NCBI GenBank assembly: GCA_001898935.1 | Contig: MKVT01000014.1 | Location: 310,001 to 374,000, forward strand | From: Paludibacter sp. 47-17 | GTDB lineage: Bacteria > Bacteroidota > Bacteroidia > Bacteroidales > Paludibacteraceae | Reading direction: 5' to 3' | DNA: 64,000 bases | Shown: piece by piece, positions 8,464 to 17,654 of the stretch | Layout of the letters: every line of letters begins with the position of its first letter | How positions within the stretch are numbered: position 1 is the stretch's first letter | Program-made: the position numbers and the translations under genes | Notes under the pieces: model-generated | Told to the model about the DNA's origin: nothing | The model's database searches: none | Seen by the model: the letters and a program-made list of their open reading frames with translations, nothing else

Positions 8464-9390
8464 ATGAAGAATCTTAAAAATGTGATTTTACTTTCAGTAA
8501 TAACAGGCTTTTGTTTTAGTTCTGCTTATGCCCAGAATGCGTGCTCCAACGCCGCATTGAACAAACCGGCAACTGCAGTTTCGTCCTATTCGATAGAAAT
8601 TCCGAGCCGAGCAGTCGATGGTGATGTGAACACTAATTGGTGCACACCTGGATTTGAAGGTTGGATTCAGGTAGATTTACAAAATCAATTATCAGTCGAT
8701 AGTCTGAAATTACATGTAAATCAGTTTTCGCCGGGAAACACCATCCATGAAATAAAAATCTCTGATGACATGGAAAACTGGATCCTTGTCGACACTTTAT
8801 CTGGTTTTACATTTGAGCATCAAATTCTCACCGTTAACTTTCACCCTGCCTTATCAAATGTTCGGGGAGTAATGATCAATACTATCAGTTCAAACTCATG
8901 GGTAGCATGGTATGAAATAGAAGTATATGCCAGTTCGCCCAAACCTACAATTATTCAAAATGGCGATATGTTAACTTCAAGCTCAACCATCAATAACCAA
9001 TGGTATTTCAACGGAAATGCGATCCCCGATGCAACCTCTCAATCATATACTGTAAACGGCCATGGCGATTATCAGGTAGGCGTGTCAAATGAATATGGCT
9101 GCGAATCAAAATCTGAAATCCTAACGATCACCGATATCACACTCGGGATCAACGAGATGGCATTAATGAATGTGAAGATGTATCCCAATCCGGCAAACGA
9201 CCACATACTAATAGAAGGGGTTACAAAAGGTAAAATAGAAGTATTGAATTTACAAGGACAGGTGATCGGGTGCGTGAATATAGCTGATCAAAAAACAAGT
9301 GTGAACCTATCCGATTTAACCGGCGGTGTTTATTCGATAAAGATTACAACGAGGGACGGAAGTGTTGTAAAAAAACTATTAAAACAATAA
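8464..9390 (+). CDS. Secreted discoidin (F5/8 type C, CBM32-like) protein with T9SS sorting domain
   Basis: Signal peptide in residues 1-23 (ending SSAYAQ). A galactose-binding-like discoidin domain covers about residues 25-155 (ALNKPATAVSSYS, SRAVDGDVNTNW, WIQVDLQNQLSVDSLKLHV, AWYEIEVYAS). A short Ig-like segment with WYFNGNAIPDATSQSY follows at about 160-225. The last 75 residues are a type A T9SS C-terminal sorting domain (MYPNPANDHILIEG, GGVYSIKI, VKKLLKQ). It should therefore cross the outer membrane through the SprA system and be released or anchored at the cell surface. The discoidin domain suggests carbohydrate or cell-surface binding; no catalytic domain is present. It appears to be transcribed alone. 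Confidence 0.88.
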   Translation: MKNLKNVILLSVITGFCFSSAYAQNACSNAALNKPATAVSSYSIEIPSRAVDGDVNTNWCTPGFEGWIQVDLQNQLSVDSLKLHVNQFSPGNTIHEIKISDDMENWILVDTLSGFTFEHQILTVNFHPALSNVRGVMINTISSNSWVAWYEIEVYASSPKPTIIQNGDMLTSSSTINNQWYFNGNAIPDATSQSYTVNGHGDYQVGVSNEYGCESKSEILTITDITLGINEMALMNVKMYPNPANDHILIEGVTKGKIEVLNLQGQVIGCVNIADQKTSVNLSDLTGGVYSIKITTRDGSVVKKLLKQ

Positions 9391-9470
9391 ATCCCGACAA
9401 GGCCGTGATTTTTTGAGGATATAGAACATGGGGGGGATGAAGTGACAGCCATCGTCCTCCCCGCATCGGA

Positions 9471-9583
9471 CCTGGTGTCGGCCGATAGAAACAAAGCCTG
9501 CAATCCTCCATGTTTTATACACCAGGCCAGGGTACATGAGAGCCGGACGTCATTCAATGGGTCTGGCAGTCCGGTCCGGCTCT
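9471..9583. other. Gene-free segment with two strong hairpins (possible structured RNA or intron remnant)
   Basis: The 337-base gap 9391-9727 holds no credible gene, but its middle is rich in inverted repeats. CCTGGTGT (9471-9478) pairs with ACACCAGG (9519-9526). AGAGCCGGAC (9539-9548) pairs perfectly with GTCCGGCTCT (9574-9583) around a 25-base loop. The second hairpin resembles the GAGCCGGA...TCCGGTTC stems seen in bacterial group II introns, but no reverse transcriptase or domain V was recognised. It could be a noncoding RNA, a decayed intron piece or a complex terminator of the preceding gene. Confidence 0.35.
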
Positions 9584-9672
9584 ATCAACTTCACCCGACA
9601 CTGCCATAAGCACAATCCAATATTCACAAAAAAATCACTCGCCAACCGAGTCACAATATCAAAAAATAATTG

Positions 9673-9680
9673 TACTTTTG
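9673..9680 (+). promoter_or_regulatory. Bacteroidota -7 element for the NfeD-flotillin operon
   Basis: TACTTTTG matches the TAnnTTTG consensus 48 bases before the nfeD-like ATG. It marks the probable start of the two-gene unit. Confidence 0.45.
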
Positions 9681-9727
9681 GACTTCCTGCTTCGCACACT
9701 CGTTAACTAATAAAATTTTGATATCCT

Positions 9728-10294
9728 ATGGAAATTCTGGAGAATCTCGATCCCTTATTGAAAACCTTTTGGTACATTGCCGTCCCGGCAAGTTTGATTT
9801 TTGTGGTGCAAACCATCATGACGTTCATGGGCGCCGATGCAACCGATGGCATTGAAGCCGATTTCAATGGCGACTTTGATGGAACCGACGCCCCTTTTCA
9901 ACTTTTTTCGCTGCGGAACCTGATCAACTTTCTGCTCGGATTCAGCTGGGCCGGCATTTCGTTTTACGGATTTATCCACAGCACTCCCCTGCTCATCCTG
10001 GCTGCAGTAGGCGTCGGGATTGTGTTCGTACTGCTGTTTTTTGTAATCATACGCCAGGTGCAAAAACTGGCGGAGGACAATTCGTTCAAAATCGTCAATA
10101 CCCTTCATAAAACGGCCGACGTGTACCTGACGATCCCGGAGCATAAAACCGGCAAAGGAAAAATCCTGATCAGCGTTAACGGCTCCATTCACGAATTGGA
10201 TGCAATGACCGAACACGACCGCATACCTACCGGAGCGGTAGTAAAAGTGGTAAAAATAGAAAATAACAACATACTCATTGTAGAAACCATTTAA
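9728..10294 (+). CDS. NfeD-like membrane protein (flotillin partner)
   Basis: A 188-residue membrane protein. One hydrophobic segment lies near the N terminus (FWYIAVPASLIFVVQTIMTF), then an acidic loop, then two more segments (LINFLLGFSWAGISFYGFI and LLILAAVGVGIVFVLLFFVII). The C-terminal 80 residues look like the OB-fold found in NfeD proteins (GKILISVNGSIHELDAMT, IPTGAVVKVVKIENNNILIVE). NfeD proteins of the YuaF type are encoded with flotillins and act with them in membrane microdomain organisation. Here the flotillin gene starts 10 bases downstream, which strongly supports the assignment. No protease domain of the long NfeD type is present. Confidence 0.8.
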   Translation: MEILENLDPLLKTFWYIAVPASLIFVVQTIMTFMGADATDGIEADFNGDFDGTDAPFQLFSLRNLINFLLGFSWAGISFYGFIHSTPLLILAAVGVGIVFVLLFFVIIRQVQKLAEDNSFKIVNTLHKTADVYLTIPEHKTGKGKILISVNGSIHELDAMTEHDRIPTGAVVKVVKIENNNILIVETI

Positions 10295-10304
10295 AATCCT
10301 CGAC

Positions 10305-11813
10305 ATGGAACCTATCATTATCATTGCAGTTGCGGCAGTAGTCGTTTTCGTATCCATTGCAGCCCTGGTATCGCGGTACAAACGCTGCCCGTCCGACAAA
10401 ATTTTAGTTATTTACGGCCGTACCGGCGGAACCTCGGCCAAATGCGTACATGGTGGCGGAGCATTTATCTGGCCCGTTATTCAGGATTACGCCTTCCTGG
10501 ATCTGAAACCGTTATCGATCGAAGCCAACCTAACCAACGCACTGAGCCGCCAGAACATACGGGTGGATGTGCCCTGCCGGTTCACCATTGCCATCTCCAC
10601 CGAAACCGAGAGCATGCATACCGCCGCCGAACGTTTGCTGGGCCTAACGTCGGAACAAATCCAGGAGCTGGCAAAAGATATTCTTTTCGGGCAATTGCGT
10701 CTGGTGATTGCTACCATGACGATCGAGGAGATCAACTCGGACCGGGATAAATTCCTGGATAATATTTCGAAAAACGTGGACAGCGAATTGAAAAAAATAG
10801 GACTGAAGCTGATCAACGTAAACGTAACCGATATAAAAGACGAATCGGGCTATATCGAAGCGCTGGGAAAAGAAGCCGCGGCAAAAGCCATCAACGAAGC
10901 GAAAGTGAGCGTGGCCGAACAGGAAAAAATCGGAGAAACCGGGAAAGCCCTGGCCGACCGTGAAAAAGACACGCAGATTGCCGAAACCCACCGCGACCGC
11001 GATGTGAAAATAGCCATTACCCAGAAGGATAAGGAAATCAGCATTGCCACCGCCGTAAAAGACGAAACCATTGGTAAAGCCGAAGCCGAACGCGATACCC
11101 GTATCAAAACTTCGGAAGCCAACGCTATTGCTATCAAGGGTGAAAACGAGGCAAAGATCGCTATTGCCCAGTCGGAAGCCAACCGTCGTGAAAAAGAAGC
11201 CGAAGCGCTGCGTATAGCCCTGGCATCGGAAAAAGTACAGCAGGCCAAGGCATTGGAAGAATCGTATATGGCAGAGCAAAAAGCCGAATTGGCCCGTTCG
11301 GAACGCGAACGATCGACCCAGATCGCCAATATAGTCGTACCCGCCGAAATCGACAAACAACGTGCTATTATTGAAGCACAAGCCCTGGCCGAAACCATCC
11401 GTGAAAACGCGAAGGGGGAGGCCGACGCTATCTTCGCGAAAATGGCCGCCGAAGCCAACGGTTTGTACGAAATACTCACCAAGCAGGCCGAAGGTTACAA
11501 AGAAGTCGTTGCTGCTGCCGGAGGCGATCCCACCAAGGCCTTCCAGTTACTGCTCATCGAAAAACTGCCCGAACTGGTTCGCACCCAGGTCGAAGCCGTT
11601 AAAAACATCAAGATCGACAAAATCACCGTCTGGGATTCGGGTAACGGCACCACCGACACCGGCAATTCCACCACTGCCAATTTTGTTTCGGGCATGATGA
11701 AAACCGTGCCGCCTCTGAACGATTTGTTCAACATGGCCGGATTGAATCTGCCCAGTTATCTGAAGGGAGCAGAAACAAAAAAAGTGGAAGAGGATAAGGA
11801 AGAAAAAGAATAA
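10305..11813 (+). CDS. Flotillin-like SPFH/band 7 protein
   Basis: A 502-residue protein with an N-terminal membrane anchor at about residues 3-22, an SPFH/band 7 domain at about 30-190 (LVIYGRTGG, PCRFTIAIST, LIATMTIEEINSDRDKF-like region, ALGKEAAAKAINEAK), and then a long Ala/Glu/Lys-rich coiled coil at about 200-400 with the EA-repeat character of flotillins. The C-terminal 100 residues include FQLLLIEKLPELVRTQV, typical of bacterial FloT/YuaG. Flotillins oligomerise on the inner membrane and scaffold detergent-resistant domains. It is translationally close to the NfeD-like gene. The end is very rich in Lys and Glu. Confidence 0.93.
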   Translation: MEPIIIIAVAAVVVFVSIAALVSRYKRCPSDKILVIYGRTGGTSAKCVHGGGAFIWPVIQDYAFLDLKPLSIEANLTNALSRQNIRVDVPCRFTIAISTETESMHTAAERLLGLTSEQIQELAKDILFGQLRLVIATMTIEEINSDRDKFLDNISKNVDSELKKIGLKLINVNVTDIKDESGYIEALGKEAAAKAINEAKVSVAEQEKIGETGKALADREKDTQIAETHRDRDVKIAITQKDKEISIATAVKDETIGKAEAERDTRIKTSEANAIAIKGENEAKIAIAQSEANRREKEAEALRIALASEKVQQAKALEESYMAEQKAELARSERERSTQIANIVVPAEIDKQRAIIEAQALAETIRENAKGEADAIFAKMAAEANGLYEILTKQAEGYKEVVAAAGGDPTKAFQLLLIEKLPELVRTQVEAVKNIKIDKITVWDSGNGTTDTGNSTTANFVSGMMKTVPPLNDLFNMAGLNLPSYLKGAETKKVEEDKEEKE

Positions 11814-11880
11814 GAACCGGAAAATTCAACCTCGACTTTGTTTGCCCTACTTTCTATTTACCGAACCAAATCACAACCCA

Positions 11881-14070
11881 ATGAAAAGAGATCTCATGCT
11901 GATTCTGGTTGCAATGGGGGTAACCTTTACCGTACAGGCCCGAACCGATGTTTGGGACGGTACGGCTGTTGCATGGACCAGAGGCGATGGCACGCAAACG
12001 AACCCATACCTGATTGAAACTGCCGAAAATCTAGCTTATCTGGCTGCCAAGGTGAATAATGGCGCTGCTTCTTATGGTATCTATTATAAACTGACAGCGG
12101 ATATCGATCTGGCTGGTAGCAAAAGCCTTCAATGGACGCCCATAGGGTATACAATCAACACTGCATTTGCCGGCAACTTCGACGGGAATGGACATACCAT
12201 CAGCAATCTGGTGATCGAGTCTTCGTCGTTTAAATATGCGGGCTTATTCGGTTATGCCTACAATGCAACAATCGCAACTATCGGAGTGACCGGTCACAGC
12301 AGTATTATCAACACATGCGTTGCGGGTTACTGCGGTGCAATATTGGGATACGGAACGAGGGTAACGATTTCAGCCTGTTATAACACAGGAAACTTAGCTG
12401 ATTTTTCAGGTTCCATCAACTATTCGAACAATTATGTATCCTATGTAGGAGGAATTGTGGGTTACGGTGAAGATATTACCGTCTCCAATTGTTATAATAC
12501 GGGAAATATTACCACCTACATTTCAACCAGCGGCGGGATATACGGATATGGGACGAATGTGACGGTTTCGACCTGTTACAACACCGGGACTATCTCTAAA
12601 TCGTCTACTTTGTCCGATTATTATATAACAAGCGGAGGGATTGCCGGAAATGCAGGTACTACTGCCACGCTATCGAACTGTTACAATACCGGGAATATCA
12701 TGGCTCCCTGTGGCGGAGGCATAGCAGGGAGCTCCGGAACCGGCAGTACGATCGTAAATTGTAAAAATACGGGGAACATTGTTGCTTCTTCTTCGGAGTA
12801 TTCCGGAAGCTATTCTGCAACCTATTCCTGTCATTCGGGAGGAATATTGGGCAATGGCACTGCAACCATCTCCGATTGTACGAATGAGGGGAGCGTTTCT
12901 TCCTCTTCTTCGGCATCCAACACGTATGATTCCCATTCGGGTGGAATAGCCGGGTATGGCGGCGGTTCGCTAATAATTTCCAATTGCAAAAACACCGGCA
13001 GTGTGTCTGCATCAACGTCTTTTTATCAAAATGCTAATTGTTCGTATTCCGGCGGCATTGTGGGCGACGGAAGCGGAACCATAACCATTTCCAATAGTTT
13101 GAATACTGCAACTATATCTTCTTATTCCTCCTCCACCAATTGCAATAAACTCTCCAGCCGGTGTTCTTATTCCGGAGGAATAATAGGAAACGGCCAGGAG
13201 GCTGCTTTAGCAATTTCGGAATGCTACAATACGGGAAAAATCGATGCTTATTCTTATTTGGACAATGACTCGTATTATTCTCCCTCTTTGCATTCCTATG
13301 CTTATTCGGGAGGAATTGCAGGGAACGGAGACAGTTCCTATCCCATCACAATTCTCAATTGCTATAACGCCGGGACTATAACTTCTTATTCCTATTTCTT
13401 TTGTTCATCTTCTTATGCTTATTCGGGAGGTATAATAGGTTACGGCAATGGACATACCAAAGGTCTTATCACCATTGCCAATTGCTATAATATTGAGCAT
13501 ATTGCTTCTGTATCGGCCTCATCTCCCGCTTACCCTTCCAGTTCCGATTATGCTTATTCCGGAGGAATGGCAGGATATATAGCAAATTATCAACTAACCG
13601 ATTGCTACTTTTCAACGAATTGCGGCAGTGAAAACAGCTACGGACTCTCCATGGAAAACAGTGAAATGCGCTTATCCTCTTTTGTGGATGCGCTTAATAA
13701 CGGATTGAGTAAGGCTGTTTGGAAAATGGATTTTGATGAGCATCCTGTCAATAATGGTTTTCCCATTTTAATCTGGCAGGAAGCCAATATTACGGGCATA
13801 ACTACCACGAAGGACAGTCGCCCCAGCACTCTATCTTTTAAAATTTATCCGAATCCGGCAGAAAAAACAATCACATTTGAAGTAGAGGATTTAATCACGA
13901 ATGCATACCTTACAATGTACGACATCAATGGAAAAGAAGTATTAAACTTATTGATTAACCCTACAGAAAAAGCAAGAGAACTAGATTTAAGCGGGCTATC
14001 GGAAGGATTATACATGATAAAACTTGCAGGCAACAACGCTAAAAGCATCGCAAAACTGATGATCCGATAA
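11881..14070 (+). CDS. Large GLUG-repeat surface protein with T9SS sorting domain
   Basis: The protein has a signal peptide (MKRDLMLILVAMGVTFTVQA, then R). About 600 residues follow of imperfect repeats, each ending in a unit like SNCYNTGNI and followed by a glycine block such as SGGIAGYG. This is the GLUG-type repeat found in secreted bacterial adhesins and predicts a right-handed beta-helix or solenoid. Ser and Tyr are greatly over-represented between units. The last 80 residues are a T9SS type A sorting domain (IYPNPAEKTITFE, LSEGLYMIKLAGN). A cell-surface binding or matrix role is inferred; no enzyme domain is visible. An upstream TTG at 11842 is in frame, but the ATG at 11881 gives a proper signal peptide. 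It begins 67 bases after the flotillin gene. Confidence 0.85.
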   Translation: MKRDLMLILVAMGVTFTVQARTDVWDGTAVAWTRGDGTQTNPYLIETAENLAYLAAKVNNGAASYGIYYKLTADIDLAGSKSLQWTPIGYTINTAFAGNFDGNGHTISNLVIESSSFKYAGLFGYAYNATIATIGVTGHSSIINTCVAGYCGAILGYGTRVTISACYNTGNLADFSGSINYSNNYVSYVGGIVGYGEDITVSNCYNTGNITTYISTSGGIYGYGTNVTVSTCYNTGTISKSSTLSDYYITSGGIAGNAGTTATLSNCYNTGNIMAPCGGGIAGSSGTGSTIVNCKNTGNIVASSSEYSGSYSATYSCHSGGILGNGTATISDCTNEGSVSSSSSASNTYDSHSGGIAGYGGGSLIISNCKNTGSVSASTSFYQNANCSYSGGIVGDGSGTITISNSLNTATISSYSSSTNCNKLSSRCSYSGGIIGNGQEAALAISECYNTGKIDAYSYLDNDSYYSPSLHSYAYSGGIAGNGDSSYPITILNCYNAGTITSYSYFFCSSSYAYSGGIIGYGNGHTKGLITIANCYNIEHIASVSASSPAYPSSSDYAYSGGMAGYIANYQLTDCYFSTNCGSENSYGLSMENSEMRLSSFVDALNNGLSKAVWKMDFDEHPVNNGFPILIWQEANITGITTTKDSRPSTLSFKIYPNPAEKTITFEVEDLITNAYLTMYDINGKEVLNLLINPTEKARELDLSGLSEGLYMIKLAGNNAKSIAKLMIR

Positions 14071-14578
14071 CGCAATAAGAAATCCGTATCACCCGTATCG
14101 GGATCTTCCACTCGGCAAAAGCAACTGTCGTAACACGCTGTGAGCCTCAATAGCCGTTTTCTCTATTTCAGTTGACCTGTTTCACACCTCGTTTTCAGCA
14201 GGAATCATTTCACAGTTACACATTAACTCGTCAAGAAAAGACACTACTCGATCATCCTTATTACTTTTTGCGTAAAAGCTACGTAATCAGGGTCTCCATT
14301 CATTTCAACCCCGGCAACCCGGCAACTTCTAGCAGGCCCTTTACATCGATGGTCAAATACTGGTGCTGATGTTCATATAATATCCTACATCAACAAGGGT
14401 CAACATTCTTCCATGTCTCCATTGGCAGGAGTTCCGAATTCAAACATTTATGTCTTAAAATACCTCACAAGAATCAATAGTTAAAAAAAACTCAATAAAT
14501 ACATTAATTATACTTTCATAATAAAAATAGTGTAATTTTGTGATGCATTACTATCGACAAATTTAATTTACAAAAAGA
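14071..14578. other. Gene-free interval before the efflux operon
   Basis: The 508 bases have no convincing gene. A 65-codon open frame at 14172-14369 has no recognisable features. TAATTTTG at 14533-14540 fits the -7 consensus and lies 38 bases before the TetR start, so it is the probable operon promoter. No operator palindrome was evident to the eye. Confidence 0.4.
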
Positions 14579-15172
14579 ATGATGGATATTAATATTCGCA
14601 AAAAAAAGTACACAAGCAAAGCCATAGCCATATTTAAACAAGACGGTTTGCGCCTTTCGCTGGAAGAGGTAGCTGGAAAGATGGGCATGACAAAAAAGAC
14701 CCTGTATAATCATTTTTCATCGAAAGACGAGCTACTGAAAGAGTGCATCAGGTCTATTTCCTACGATTTTCAGAAAGCCCTGAGCGTACTCGACAGCAAG
14801 GAGTACCCGGCAATACAGAACCTGCGCAAAGGTTTTATGCAGATTAACAGCCTGTTCACCGAGCTTAGTCCGATGTTTTTTTATGATCTGATGCGGTTAA
14901 ATCCCAATCAGGCTACATCTGAACACCTTATCGGGTCGGGCTTGTTCAAGCAAAAAATGGAAGCAAACCTCAAGCTCGGCATCGAAAGCGGAATTTACAG
15001 AAACGATCTCGATGTGGAATTTATCAGCCGCTACCTGTCGTACTCTATTTTCGGATATTACATCAATACTATCATCAACAACAACCCGCTTATCACGAAA
15101 AACTATTTCGGCGATATTGTCGAGTACAACTTGCGGGCAATTGTTTCAGAGAAAGGAAAAAACCTTTTATAA
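14579..15172 (+). CDS. TetR/AcrR family transcriptional regulator of the efflux operon
   Basis: A 197-residue protein with an N-terminal helix-turn-helix of TetR type: SLEEVAGKMGMTKKTLYNHFSSKDELL at about residues 20-50. The remainder is helical and divergent, as usual for the ligand-binding part. It is the first gene of an operon and is followed after 9 bases by the TolC-like gene, so it likely represses its own operon. The inducer is unknown. Confidence 0.9.
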   Translation: MMDINIRKKKYTSKAIAIFKQDGLRLSLEEVAGKMGMTKKTLYNHFSSKDELLKECIRSISYDFQKALSVLDSKEYPAIQNLRKGFMQINSLFTELSPMFFYDLMRLNPNQATSEHLIGSGLFKQKMEANLKLGIESGIYRNDLDVEFISRYLSYSIFGYYINTIINNNPLITKNYFGDIVEYNLRAIVSEKGKNLL

Positions 15173-15181
15173 ATATTCATT

Positions 15182-16567
15182 ATGATGAACACTAAACTCT
15201 TTAAAACAATTGGTTTTGCGAGTTGCTTTCTGTTGATATCGGCCAGCTTGTTTGCACAGCAGGTGTATTCGCTGCAAGAATGCCTCGCATATGCCGTTGA
15301 GCACAACCACAACCTGAAAAAGGCAGGTTACGACAATGAGAAAGCCGCCTACGCCCGCAAGGAGGTGCTGGGCGCTCTGCTGCCGCAAGTTAGCGGCTCG
15401 GCCAACCTGAACGACAACCTGAAAAAGGCGAAATTCATCATGCCCAATTTCATTAACAGCATGCTGCCACCTGCGGCGCAAGACCCGAACGCGTCCAAAT
15501 ACATGACCATTGAAATGGGTACAAACTACAATACGAATATGGGAATTTCGCTCAATCAGCAACTGCTCAACTTTTCGCTGTTCAACACCTTGGAAATCGC
15601 CAAAACGGCTGAAAAAATGGCAGTATTGGGCATGGAGTCAAGCGAAGAAGACCTTATTGCGCAAACAGCAAGTCTCTTTTATGCTATACAGGCAACCGGA
15701 TACGCCATCGGGCAAATGGATAGAAGTATTGATTTGGTCGGCAGAATGTTGAAAACCATGGAGGCAAATTATGTCAACGGATTGGTAAAAAAAGTGGATG
15801 TAGACAGGCTAAAAGTAAATCTTGTAAACCTTACCACGCAGAAAAATGCCATTCGTAACGCCGCCGAAATGCAAAAAAACCTGCTGAAACAACAAATGGG
15901 GTTTGATGTAAATCTGCCTATCGAAATTCAACCCATCGACCTTGCCGTTTTTGAAGCAAAAGCCGCCGCCGATGCCCAATTTTCCTTTTTTGTGAAAGAA
16001 CAAACACCCTATCGGCTCGTTATGGAAAAGTTGAACCTGGTAAAACTGCAAAAGAAAACGGCAGTTTACGAAAATCTACCCACGCTGTCGTTCACGGCAA
16101 ACTATCAGTACAACGGTGTCAGCGATCAATTTTTTAGCGGTCCCACCAACTATTGGTATCCTACCTCGGTAATCGGACTAAGTCTTAGAGTGCCGATATT
16201 CAGTGGATTTTCGCGCAAAGCAAAAATCAGCCAGAACAGCATGGAGGAACTAAAAGCTCAGGAAGACGCTCAAATACTTGAGCAATCGCTGAATATGGCA
16301 TTTATGAACGCCCGCATGAAACTCGACGATACGCGCCACACCATAGCCCTGCAACGCGATAACCAAAAGCTGGCCGAAGAGGTGTTTGCGGTTGCCGAAA
16401 ACAACTTCGCACTGGGGCTTTCCTCCATGTCGGATATCCTGAACGCCTCGCAATCGCTTGTGCAGGCGCAATTGAGCTACTCCAACGCACTGAACGACTA
16501 CATGAAAGCCTATATCGACCTGAAAAAAACAAGCGGTGCAATCCGAGAATTAATGACTGAAAAGTAA
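15182..16567 (+). CDS. TolC-family outer-membrane efflux protein
   Basis: A 461-residue protein with a signal peptide (residues 1-25, ending SASLFAQ), then the duplicated alpha-helical OEP repeats of TolC-type exit ducts. Examples are YSLQECLAYAVEHNHNLKKAGYDNEKA near the start and LNASQSLVQAQLSYSNALNDYMKAYIDLKK near the end. It forms the outer-membrane channel of the tripartite pump encoded with the next two genes. No lipobox Cys is seen. Spacing to the adaptor gene is 20 bases. Confidence 0.93.
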   Translation: MMNTKLFKTIGFASCFLLISASLFAQQVYSLQECLAYAVEHNHNLKKAGYDNEKAAYARKEVLGALLPQVSGSANLNDNLKKAKFIMPNFINSMLPPAAQDPNASKYMTIEMGTNYNTNMGISLNQQLLNFSLFNTLEIAKTAEKMAVLGMESSEEDLIAQTASLFYAIQATGYAIGQMDRSIDLVGRMLKTMEANYVNGLVKKVDVDRLKVNLVNLTTQKNAIRNAAEMQKNLLKQQMGFDVNLPIEIQPIDLAVFEAKAAADAQFSFFVKEQTPYRLVMEKLNLVKLQKKTAVYENLPTLSFTANYQYNGVSDQFFSGPTNYWYPTSVIGLSLRVPIFSGFSRKAKISQNSMEELKAQEDAQILEQSLNMAFMNARMKLDDTRHTIALQRDNQKLAEEVFAVAENNFALGLSSMSDILNASQSLVQAQLSYSNALNDYMKAYIDLKKTSGAIRELMTEK

Positions 16568-16587
16568 AACATAAAAACATTCACATT

Positions 16588-17640
16588 ATGAAAAAGTTAG
16601 CATACATCCTGTCGGTGTGCGCAGTACTTGCTGCCGTGGTGTTGATTTTGGTATTCAACAAGAAAAATACTGCCGAAAAAACAAGAATGGTAGCCGATAT
16701 TTCGGCAGCTGTCGCCGTAAAAATGGAAGTTGTGGCGGACAGCTCTTACTCGGTTCAGTTTACTTCAAATGGTACTGTAGAAGCGTTACGCGATCTGCAA
16801 TTTATGTCTGACGTAGCAGGACGTATTATAAATATATATGCCGACGAAGGCAGCCGCGTAAGCAAGGGCAGCGTACTGGTTCAACTCGATGACGAGATGC
16901 TTCGAGCCGATGTCGCATCGAGTAAAGCCGCCTTCGAGGGGCTTAAAAAAGATTACGAGCGGTTTAAAAACGCTAACGCGCAGGGTGGCGTTACCGATCA
17001 GCAGCTCGACAACATTCAAACGCAAATGATTACCGCCGAAAGCCGGTACACTACCGCTGCCCGTCGCCTGGCGGATGCCTCCATTAAAGCTCCCATTTCG
17101 GGCATTGTTTACAAACGCTACGTCGAAGTGGGTGGCTATGTGAACCCCGGAGCCAGGCTGTTTGACATTATTGACGATTCGAAGCTGAAAGTGAGGTGTT
17201 TTGCCAACGAAAAACAGCGATTGCATATCCAGCAGGGGCAGGCTGTAACCGTTAGCGGCGAAACTTTTGCAAACGATTTGTTTACGGGCAAAATCACTTT
17301 TATTGGCGAAAAAGCCGACCGTTCGCTCAACTTCCCGGTTGAAGTTACCCTTACCGACAGCCGTAAAGCCCTGAAAGCCGGAATGTATGTGAGTGTTCGT
17401 TTCGATTCGGGCGTTCGCAAAAGCGGCATTTTAATTCCACGCAATGCCATCGTAGGTAGCGTACAAGCGGCTAATGTGTTTGTAGTGAAAAACGGTGTCG
17501 CCCAACAACAGAGTGTAGTGACAGGAGATATGGTGGGCGAAAAAATAGAGATTTTGGAAGGTCTGCAAAAAGGCGACTCCATTGTGATTGCCGGATTGAT
17601 TAATGTATCGGAAGGAGCCCAAGTGAAAAATATGAAATAA
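16588..17640 (+). CDS. RND efflux periplasmic adaptor (membrane fusion protein)
   Basis: A 350-residue protein with one N-terminal hydrophobic segment (ILSVCAVLAAVVLILVF) that either anchors it or acts as a signal. It shows the split lipoyl/barrel-sandwich halves around a short coiled hairpin (GRIINIYADEGSRVSKGSVLVQLDD and ASIKAPISGIVYKRYVEVGGYVNPG). Beta-barrel and membrane-proximal domains follow (AGMYVSVRFDSGVRKSGILIPRNAI). It links the RND pump to the TolC-like channel. It lies 14 bases before the pump gene. Confidence 0.93.
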   Translation: MKKLAYILSVCAVLAAVVLILVFNKKNTAEKTRMVADISAAVAVKMEVVADSSYSVQFTSNGTVEALRDLQFMSDVAGRIINIYADEGSRVSKGSVLVQLDDEMLRADVASSKAAFEGLKKDYERFKNANAQGGVTDQQLDNIQTQMITAESRYTTAARRLADASIKAPISGIVYKRYVEVGGYVNPGARLFDIIDDSKLKVRCFANEKQRLHIQQGQAVTVSGETFANDLFTGKITFIGEKADRSLNFPVEVTLTDSRKALKAGMYVSVRFDSGVRKSGILIPRNAIVGSVQAANVFVVKNGVAQQQSVVTGDMVGEKIEILEGLQKGDSIVIAGLINVSEGAQVKNMK

Positions 17641-17654
17641 AATCTCATTTAGGT

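Noticed and set aside
12400-13600. Regularly spaced repeats that might be a CRISPR array
   Set aside because: The repeats vary in length and sequence at DNA level, stay in one reading frame and encode GLUG-type protein repeats. No identical direct repeats of 25-40 bases are present, and no cas genes occur in the window.
14172-14369. 65-codon frame between the GLUG gene and TetR
   Set aside because: No signal peptide, motif or promoter at a sensible distance; more likely intergenic sequence.
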